The notes below the pieces were generated by a model. The model saw only the letters and a program-made list of their open reading frames with translations. It was not told where the DNA came from and did no database searches. A stretch of 64,000 nt of DNA from Kocuria varians. Lineage in GTDB: Bacteria; Actinomycetota; Actinomycetes; Actinomycetales; Micrococcaceae. Shown here piece after piece: positions 19,962-29,900 of the stretch. The stretch is taken from contig NZ_BJNW01000011.1 in NCBI RefSeq assembly GCF_006539885.1, positions 1 to 64,000 of the forward strand, read 5' to 3'. A program made the position numbers and the translations under genes. Position 1 is the first letter of the stretch. Each line of letters opens with the position of its first letter.

Positions 19962-20630
19962 GTGAGCGAACAGGTCACACTGCGTGGATTCGTGGGCAAG
20001 GACCCCGAGTCGCGACTCTTCGAGGACGGCACGACCGTCGCGTGGTTCCGGCTGGCGACCACGGCCCGCCGGTTCGACGCCGCCACCAATTCCTGGCACG
20101 ACGGCGCCACCAACTGGTACACCGTCCGCTGCTTCCGGGCCCTGGCCATGCACGTGATGGCGAGCGTGCGCTGCGGGCAGCCCGTGCTCGTCACGGGCAA
20201 GCTCGGCATCAACGAGTGGCAGTCGGAGAACGGCCCGCGCACCGAGGTCAGGGTGGATGCCGCCTCCGTGGGCCACGACCTCGCGTTCGGCACCGCGAAC
20301 TTCTCCCGCGCCGGGGGCCGCTCCCAGCGGCCGGGGTCCCAGGACGGCTCGCAGGACGCGACCACGGAGACCGGAGGGCGCGCGGGCCGGGACGGCCGGG
20401 GCAGCAGCGGGCAGGGCGGAGACCTCGGCGGGCCCGGGAGCGACGGCGAGCGGTACCGCTCCGCCGAGTCGCTGGGTCTCGGCGGGAACTCGTACGTGGA
20501 CGTCACGTCCGGCGCCGTGCTCAACCTGGACCGGGACGACGACACTTTCGCCGGTCTCGCGGACGAGGAACGGTCCGGGGCGGAGTCCGAGAACGCGGAG
20601 AAGGAGACGGCGGAGGCGGGGGCGCACTGA
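19962..20630 (+). CDS. ssb: Single-stranded DNA-binding protein
   Basis: OB-fold protein that coats single-stranded DNA. The N-terminal 110 residues are SSB-like (VTLRGFVGKDPESRLFEDG, VAWFRLATTARRFD, NWYTVRCFRALA, GQPVLVTGKLGINEW). The remaining 110 residues are Gly/Ser/Asp-rich with an acidic end (EKETAEAGAH) but without the usual DDxPF tip that recruits partners. At 222 residues it is longer than the main SSB. The GTG start is preceded by AAGGAG at seven bases. Its place upstream of ettA, not beside rpsF/rplI, suggests a second SSB. Confidence 0.85.
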   Translation: MSEQVTLRGFVGKDPESRLFEDGTTVAWFRLATTARRFDAATNSWHDGATNWYTVRCFRALAMHVMASVRCGQPVLVTGKLGINEWQSENGPRTEVRVDAASVGHDLAFGTANFSRAGGRSQRPGSQDGSQDATTETGGRAGRDGRGSSGQGGDLGGPGSDGERYRSAESLGLGGNSYVDVTSGAVLNLDRDDDTFAGLADEERSGAESENAEKETAEAGAH

Positions 20631-20771
20631 ACCCGGCTCGGCGGCGTCGTCGGGCCGTGGACAGCCTCCGGCGGACCGGGCGAAAACCCTGGTCCCGGAC
20701 CGTGCCGGGGGCCGCGGGCGGCGTCGTCTCCCGTGGTGCCCGGCATGGAACCGGCACGGTAGCCTGGAGGC

Positions 20772-22454
<1,683 letters not shown>

Positions 22455-22473
22455 CGTCGCCCGTTCCCGGCGC

Positions 22474-22509
22474 ATCGCCCCGTGGTCCCTTCGTGGACCG
22501 CGGGGCGAT
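22474..22509 (+). terminator. Terminator after ettA
   Basis: A 15-bp stem with one G-U pair and a CTTCGT loop, 20 bp past ettA. It separates ettA from the iron-regulated dhbA promoter and overlaps where that promoter's -35 should lie. Confidence 0.75.
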
Positions 22510-22524
22510 CTGCGTGTCAGGGGG

Positions 22525-22543
22525 TGAGGTTAGGCTTACCTGT
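22525..22543 (+). promoter_or_regulatory. DtxR/IdeR iron box and -10 of dhbA
   Basis: TGAGGTTAGGCTTACCTGT matches 15 of 19 bases of the known DtxR/IdeR consensus TTAGGTTAGGCTAACCTAA. The embedded TAGGCT (22531-22536) can act as the -10, so iron-loaded repressor would block RNA polymerase. Seven bases separate it from the GTG of dhbA. Confidence 0.85.
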
Positions 22544-23533
22544 GTGATTTCGAACGATGCGACTTCCCACCGTGCAACCGGCAACGATACGGCTGACCGC
22601 GACAGGACCGGCAAGGACGTGACCACTGGCCCAGCGACCGGATCCTCCGGTAGGACGGGGGCCTCCGGGGCGACGACCGCAGAGGCGCCCGCGGCGGCCG
22701 GCCCCGAAGTGCCCGCTTTCGACACCGTGGTGGTCACGGGTGCGGCTGGCGGCATGGGGACGGCCGTGGTCGCTGACCTGCTCTCGCGGGGGTACGCCGT
22801 CGCCGCACTGGACCTCCCGCCGAACGATCCGTGGCGGGACCGCACGCCCACGGAGGACACCACGGGGGCCCTCTCGGAGATCGCGCGGGGGACCGCCTCC
22901 GGGCGGCTGAGCTACCGCGGCTGCTCCGTGAGCGACGGCGCGGACGTGGCCCGCGCCCTGGACGAGATCGCCGCGACCATGCCCCCGCTCCTGGGCCTCG
23001 TCAACGGTGCCGGCACCCTCGAGACCGGTCCCGCCCTGGAGACCTCCGACGAGCAGTGGCGCCGCGTCATGGACGTCAACGCCACCGGGGTCTTCCTGGT
23101 CTCGCGGGAGACCCTGCGCGTGATGGTCGCCCAGTGCAACCACGACCCCTCCAACCGGCGGGGCATCGTGACCATCTCCTCGAACTCCGCGGTGGTGCCG
23201 CGCGCCCAGATGGCCGCCTACGCGGCGTCGAAGGCCGCGGCGACGCACTACACCACGAGCCTCGGGCTCGAATCCGCCCGGTACGGCGTGCGGGCCAACG
23301 TGGTGGCCCCGGGCACCACCATGACGAACATGGTCATGGGCATGTGGGACGGGGAGGACCGTTCCGCCCAGATGGTCGTGGGGGACCCGCAGGCGTACAA
23401 GACGGGGATCCCGCTGGGACGGGTGGGGCGTCCGGCGGACGTGACCGGCGTGGTCGGCTTCCTGCTGGGGGAGTCCGCGCGGCACATGACCCTGCAGGTC
23501 CTCACGGTGGACGGCGGCGCGGCCCAGCACTGA
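22544..23533 (+). CDS. dhbA: 2,3-dihydro-2,3-dihydroxybenzoate dehydrogenase
   Basis: Last step of DHB synthesis: NAD-dependent oxidation of dihydro-DHB. The short-chain dehydrogenase core has TGAAGGMGTAV (cofactor loop), NGAGTLE, the serine in ISSNSAV and the YAASKAA Tyr-Lys pair, as in EntA/DhbA. The GTG at 22544 would be leaderless, directly after the iron-box promoter. It gives 330 residues with a roughly 60-residue Thr/Gly/Ala-rich N-terminal tail not found in EntA; GTG at 22619 is an alternative without the first 25 residues. Assignment as DhbA rests on the SDR motifs and on the complete DHB pathway in the island. A hairpin ends the unit. Confidence 0.85.
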   Translation: MISNDATSHRATGNDTADRDRTGKDVTTGPATGSSGRTGASGATTAEAPAAAGPEVPAFDTVVVTGAAGGMGTAVVADLLSRGYAVAALDLPPNDPWRDRTPTEDTTGALSEIARGTASGRLSYRGCSVSDGADVARALDEIAATMPPLLGLVNGAGTLETGPALETSDEQWRRVMDVNATGVFLVSRETLRVMVAQCNHDPSNRRGIVTISSNSAVVPRAQMAAYAASKAAATHYTTSLGLESARYGVRANVVAPGTTMTNMVMGMWDGEDRSAQMVVGDPQAYKTGIPLGRVGRPADVTGVVGFLLGESARHMTLQVLTVDGGAAQH

Positions 23534-23557
23534 CAACGCGGCACCGACGGACACGGC

Positions 23558-23593
23558 TCGGGCGGCGCACCCCGTGGAGGGTGCGCCGCCCGA
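23558..23593. terminator. Terminator between dhbA and the aryl carrier gene
   Basis: A 15-bp perfect stem with a CGTGGA loop lies between convergent genes and can serve both. Confidence 0.8.
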
Positions 23594-23660
23594 ATGGATG
23601 CGTCTCTGCGGGCGCCGGGGTGAGCAACCTCGCCGGGGTCCCTCAGGTTGGCCGCTGCGC

Positions 23661-23882
23661 TCAGCCCTCCAGCAGGGCCCCCCACGCATCGAGGCGGGGG
23701 TCCTCGGCGAGGTCCACGTAGTCGACGTCGTAGCCGCGCGCGATGATGCCCTCGACCACGCCCATGAGGCGGACCGAGTCCAGCCCCAGGTCGGTCAGAT
23801 CGGCCCCGGTGTCCACCTGGTCGGGCGTGGTGCCCAGTGCGGTGGCGACCTCTCCGCGCAACTCTCCGATGATCTCCGTCAC
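23661..23882 (-). CDS. Stand-alone aryl carrier protein for DHB
   Basis: A 73-residue phosphopantetheine carrier. The motif LGLDSVRLM places the modified serine at residue 36, and the C-terminal half DYVDLAEDPRLDAW closely resembles the aryl carrier domain that ends EntB/DhbB (FVMLAKNPTIDAW type). The isochorismatase of this island lacks that domain, so this protein most likely carries DHB from the DhbE-type ligase to the first C domain of the NRPS. The GTG start at 23882 follows GGAGAGGA. It is divergent from the NRPS across an iron box. It is not the fatty-acid ACP. Confidence 0.88.
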   Translation of the reverse strand: MTEIIGELRGEVATALGTTPDQVDTGADLTDLGLDSVRLMGVVEGIIARGYDVDYVDLAEDPRLDAWGALLEG

Positions 23883-23915
23883 CGTGCAGTCCTCTCCGTT
23901 CGACAGTGAAATAGC

Positions 23916-23934
23916 TAAGGATAGGCTACCCTAA
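23916..23934. promoter_or_regulatory. DtxR/IdeR iron box between aryl carrier and NRPS genes
   Basis: TAAGGATAGGCTACCCTAA matches 16 of 19 consensus bases. It sits centrally between the two divergent starts and overlaps candidate -10 elements in both directions (TAGGCT/TACCCT rightward, TAGCCT/TATCCT leftward). Confidence 0.9.
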
Positions 23935-23978
23935 TACGCGTTGTGCCCACCCGTCCCCGAAAGGAGCTCCAGTCTCGC

Positions 23979-26900
23979 ATGGTGTCTTCGACGAGCCTTC
24001 CCGAATCCGCGGAGTGGTTTCCGCTCACCGGCGCACAGGAAGGGATCTGGAACGCACAGCGCCTGGATCCGACCTCCCCGTACTACGTGGTGGGCGAGGT
24101 CGTGGAGATCGGTCCGGGGGACGTGGACGTGGACCGGTTGGCGGACGCCGTGGCGGCTGCCGTGGACGAGACCGAAACACTGAGGCTGCGCATCCGCGAG
24201 CACGAGGGTGAGGCCCAGCAGCGCGTCGTCGGCCCCGGTGGCCACCGTCCGCGCGTGCTGGACCTGCGCGAGTCCCCGGACCCGTTCGCGCTGGCGTCCG
24301 CCGTGGTGGACGAGCAGCGCACGGACATGGCGCAGCACTGCGCCCCCATGGTGGACCGCGAGCTGTTCCGCTACGTGATCCTGCGCCTGACCGACCAGCA
24401 CGTGTGGCTCGTGCAGCTCTACCACCACCTGGTGATCGACGGGTACTCCGCGGCGCGGCTGAGCCGGCGGATCGCCACCCTCTATCGCGCCGGTCTCACC
24501 GGCAAGCCGGCGCCGGCGACCGCCTACCGCCCGATCCGCGAGCTCGTCGTGGAGGACCTTGAGTACCGGGCTGGCGAACAACGGGTCGCGGACGAGCAGT
24601 ACTGGGTGGATGCCATGACCCCGCTGCCCTCGGTGGGTGGCCGCGAGGGCGGGGCGAAGCACTCCGGTGGCCGCACCGTGCACGTCACCGAGACCCTGAC
24701 CACCGAGGACACGGATCGCCTCAAGGGACTGGCCTCCGGTGCGGGACACACCTGGGTGGACGTGCTGCTGGGCGCCTACGCGGGGTACGTGCACCGGCTC
24801 ACGGGACGCCGCGACGTCGTGATCGCGCTGCCCATGATGGTGCGCACCACCACGGCCGCCCTGAAGACCCCGGCCATGGCGGTCAACGTGCTGCCCCTGC
24901 GCCTGGACGTCTCCGCCGCGGACACCGCCGAGGACCTCGCCGGGAAGGTCGCCGAGGCCATGGTGGGCATGCGCGAGCACCAGCGCTACCGCGGGGAGGA
25001 CCTCCCGGGAGCCCTGGGCACACCCGGCGCCGGCGGCCTGCTGCACGGCGTGGGCGCGAACGTGAAGGTCTTCAACCCCGCCCTGGACTTCCACGGCGTC
25101 CGGGGGCTGCTGCGCAACGTGGCCGGCGGCCCGCCCGAGGACATGGGTCTGACCGTGACCCCGCTGGGCGGCGAGGTCCAGCTCGGCTTCGAGACCGACC
25201 CCTCCCGGGTGACCCGCGACCGGGCCGCGGCGCGGCTGCGCGGCTTCGTGACCCTGCTGCGCCGTCTTGCGGCCCCGCAGCTGCCACGGCTGGGGGCCGT
25301 CTCCGCGCTCACCGCGGAGGAGGAATCCGTCCTCGAGCAGCGCCGCGCCGCACTGCCCGAAACCCCGAGAGACGAGTCCTTCTCGCCGCTGGACCTCTCC
25401 GCCGCGATCGAGCAGATCGCGCAGAGCAGCCCGGACGAGCCGGTCCTCGTGGACGCCCACACCTCGCTCACCGGCACGGAACTCGTGCGCCGCGTCCGCG
25501 TGCTGGCGGGTCTGCTGGCCCGCGCCGGGGTGGGGCCCGAGGACGTCGTGGTGCTCGACCTGCCGCGCGGCCACGAGATGGTCGTGGGCGTCCTCGCCAC
25601 GCTGCTGGCGGGCGGCGCGTTCCAGGCTCTGGACCGCGCCCACCCGGCCGAGCGGCGTCGTGCGACCACCGAGGACGGCGGCGCGGACGTCGTCGTCACG
25701 GACGCCGACGGCGATCCGAGCCTGCGCCCGGACGCCCGGCGCCTGCTGTGGCACGAGATCGACTGGGACGCCCCCGCCACGGAGGTCACCGCCACGGCGG
25801 GACCCGAGAACCTCGCCTACCTGCTGCACACCTCCGGCACGACCGGGCGCCCCAAGGGCGTGGAGGTCACCCGCGCGGCGCTCGGCCACCTGATCTCGCA
25901 CCACCGCGCTCTGCTCTTCCCGCCGTCCCAGCGCCGCAGCGGCAGGAACCACCTGCACGTGGCGCACACGGCGTCTTTCACCTTCGACGCCGCCCTGGAC
26001 CAGCTCTCGTGGATCTTCGGCGGGCACACGGTGCACGTCTACGACGCCGCGGTCACGGGGGACGCCCTCGCGTTCCTGGACGCACTCACGGCGGACGGGA
26101 TCGACGTCCTGGACTCCACGCCGTCGCTCGCCGGGGTGCTCGTCGAGTTTGGTCTGCTGCAGCTGCCCGCACCCACGACCCTGATCCTCGGCGGTGAGTC
26201 CCTGCCGGCCTCGCTGTGGCACGATGTCGTGGCGTCCGGCAAGCTCGCCTGGAACCTCTACGGTCCCACCGAGTCCACCGTGGACGCCGTCGCAGCGCGG
26301 GTGGCTGGGCGCACCGTCACGGTCGGGCGGCCGCTCGCGGGTCTCACCGCGCACTTGCTCGACACCGACCTGCAGCCCGTCCCGGACGGCGAGACGGGGG
26401 AGCTCTACCTGGGCGGATCCCAGCTCGCACGCGGCTACCGTGCACGCCCGATCGAGACGGCCACGCGCTTCGTCGCCGATCCCTTCACGCCCGGCGGGCG
26501 GCTCTACCGTACGGGTGACCTCGCACGCTGGGAGCCCGGCACGGGCTACGTGGTGCTGGGCCGCGCGGACGACCAGGTGGAGATCCGCGGCCAGCGCGTG
26601 GAGCCCGCGGAGGTTGAGGCGCTGCTGACCACCGTGCCGGGCGTCTCCGGCGCGGTCGTGGGTGTCATGGGTGAGGACCAGGACGCGAGCCTCGTGGCCC
26701 ACGTGGTGCCCTCGCGCGGGACCCGGCTCGATCCCGCCGGGGTGCGGGAGGACCTGGCGCGCCGCGCGCCGTCGCACCTGGTGCCCGCGCACGTGGTCGT
26801 GCTCGACGCATTCCCCGTGACGGTGGGCGGCAAGGTCAACCGTGCGGCGCTGCCCGCCCCGCAGCCCGAGGAGAGCACCCGCGAGGCGCGGACGCCCGCG

Positions 26901-29900
26901 GAGCAGGTGCTCGCGCAGGTCGTCGGCGAGGTGCTCGGACGACGCCGCGGGGCCGCGCTGTCGGTCTCGCTGGAGCGCGACTTCGTCTCCCAGGGCGGCG
27001 ACAGCATCGCGGCGCTCAGCGTGGTGGGCGAGGGGCGACGGCGCGGCCTGGACATCGCCGCCCAGGACCTGCTCAACGGCACCGCGCTGGCGACCGTGGC
27101 CACCCGCGCCGCGGCGTCGGACGCGGATCTGGCCGCCGCGGCCGCCCGTGCCGCGGATTCTGACGACGACGCCGCGGCGGGTTCGTCCGCCGAGGACGCC
27201 TTCGACGCCGCACTGGACCTGCCCGTGGGGCGAGTGGAGCTCTCGCCGGTCGTCCGCACGCAGCTCGCGGCCGCTCCCACGGACGAGGCACTGGCCCGCC
27301 ACGCGCAGTGGGTCGTGCTCGACACCGGCACCGCGCTGGACACCGCGGCGCTGGAGCGCGCGCTGCAGACGGTTCTGGACCACCACGACGCGCTGCGGCT
27401 CGTGCTCGACACCACCGGGGAGGAACCGCGGCTGCTCGTGCGGCGCAGCGCTGCCGTGGCGGCGTCGGACGTGCTCGTGGCTGCTGACGCGCCGCGAGCT
27501 GACGAGAGCGGTTCAGACGCCGCCGCGCCCCAGGAGTGCGCCGAGGACCTCGTTGCGGCCCTGGACCCGCGCGCCGGTGCGGTGATCCGCACCGCTGTGC
27601 TGCCCACCGGGAGCGAGGAGCGGGACGACCGTCTGGTCCTCGCCGTGCACCACCTCGCGGTGGACGCCGTCTCGTGGCAGATCCTGGTCTCGGACCTCGA
27701 ACGGGCGTACGACGCCGCTGTGGCCGGAACCCTGCCGGAGACCGACGACGTGCCGTGCTCGTGGCGCCACGCGATGGACGCCATGGCCGCCCGTGTGGGC
27801 GAGGCCGCTCTGCGGGAGGACCTGCCCCACTGGGAGGGCGTGCTGCGCGAGGGTCCCGCCGCGCCCCTCGGTGCCCGCGCGCTGGACCCCGCCGTGGACA
27901 CCGTGGCCACGGCGCGCACCGTGGACGTGGAGATCACGGGAGAGATCGCCCGGGCGGTGCGCACCACGGCGCCCGAGGCGTTCCGGATGCGACCGGACGA
28001 GGTGGTGCTCGCCGTCGTGACCCTGGCCCTCGCCCAGTTCGACCGGCGCCGCGGCCTGCGCGCCGCGCCCGCCCGCCCCGTGACGCTCGAGGGCCACGGC
28101 CGGGACACCCTCGCTCCGGGCTGCGACCTCTCGGAGACGGTGGGCTGGTTCACCACCGAGTTCCCGGTGCACGTGGCCTCGGAGACGCTGGGCCGTCCCG
28201 GTGCAGCCGGCGGCTCCCGTGTGCTGACGGCGGAGTACCTGGACGAGCTGCTCGCCGGTGGACCTGCCGTGGCCGCCCTGTTGCGTGCGGCGAAGGAGTC
28301 GCGCCGCACGAGCCCGGACACCGCCGGCTACGGCATCCTGCGTCACCTGGACCCGGAGGGGCGACGTCGACTGGGCGAGCTGTCCGAACCGGAGGTCGTG
28401 CTCAACGTGATCGCCGCGTCCGAGGACTCGGAGGACGGCTGGTCCGCGAACGGTGCGCGCTCGTTCGCCGTCATGGAGTCGCCGGAGCGTCAGCTGACCG
28501 AGGCACTCACCGTCAACGTCTTCCAGGGCGCCGGCCCGGACGGCGGCCTGAGCGTGGAGGTACGCGCCGCGGGGGAGGTGCTCGGCGCCGAGGACCTCGA
28601 CGTGTTCGCCGAGACCCTCCGCGAGGCCGCTTCCGCCGTGCACCTGCACCTGCTGCTGAACGAGAATCCGGGTGGTGCGAGCCCCTCGGACCTGACCCAC
28701 GCCCTCGGACAGGCGGACCTGGACGCGCTCGAGGCCGTCCACGGCCCGGTCGCGGACGTGCTGCCGCTCTCCCCGCTGCAGGAGGGGCTGCTCTTCCACG
28801 CCCTCTCGGACGGCGACGGGGACGCCTACGTCCTGGCGGCTGCCCTGGACATCGAGGGTCCGGTGGAGCCCGACCGGCTGCGCGCGGCCTTCGACGCCGT
28901 GCTGCGGCGCCACCCCGTGCTGCGTGCGGCCTTCGACGCGACCACCGTGGGGGAGCCCGTGCAGGTGGTCCCGCGTGACGTGTCCGCGCCCTGGCGCACG
29001 GTGGACCTCACCTCCATGCCCGCCGCAGCGGTGGACCGCGCGGTGGCCGGACTGCTCGCGGAGATGTCTCACCGTCCCGTGGACGTGAGCCGCTCTCCGC
29101 TCGTCGCCGCGACCCTCGTGCGGCTCGGGGAGGACCGCAGCGTCCTGATCCTGGGCGCCCACCACCTGGTCACCGACGGCCGGTCCACGCCCGTGATGGT
29201 GCGCGACCTCATGGCCTTCTACCGCGGCGAGGGGGACGAGCTGCCGATCGCCCAGTCGTTCGGGGCGCACGTCGCCCGCATCAGCGCGGGAGCGGACGAC
29301 GCCGTGGCCGCGTGGCGCACTCGCCTGGACGGGCTGGCGCAGCCCACGGTGCTCGGCTCGCGGGAGGCCGCCCCCTCCGCCGCGCGCACCGATCAGGTCA
29401 GGCAGGACCTGCCCCTGGCCCCGGAGACCGCGCGCCGCGTCGTCGCCCTGGCCCGGGAGCACGGGCTCACGCCCAACACGGTGCTGCAGGGCGCGTGGGC
29501 CGTGGCGCTCGCCGCGGTGGGCGGGCACGACGACGTCGTCTTCGGCGTCACCGTCTCCGGGCGCCCCACAGACCTGCCCGGCATCGAGAACACCGTGGGC
29601 CTGTTCGCGAACACCCTGCCCGCGCGGGTGACCCTCTCCGCGGACGAGCCCCTGCTGGACACGTTCTCCCGGCTGCAGGGCGAGCAGGCGGCCATGTCGG
29701 AGCACGAGTCCGCGGCGCTCGCCGAGATCGAGCGGGCCGTGGGGCTCGGCACCCTCTTCGACTCGCTCGTGGTCTACGAGAACGCTCCCGCGTCGGACGG
29801 GGAGGAGGAGGCGCTGCCCCGCGTCACCGGCATCAGCAGCGCGGGCGGCACGCACTACCCCCTCAACGTGATGGTGCCGCCCGGGGACGAGTTCCGCGTG

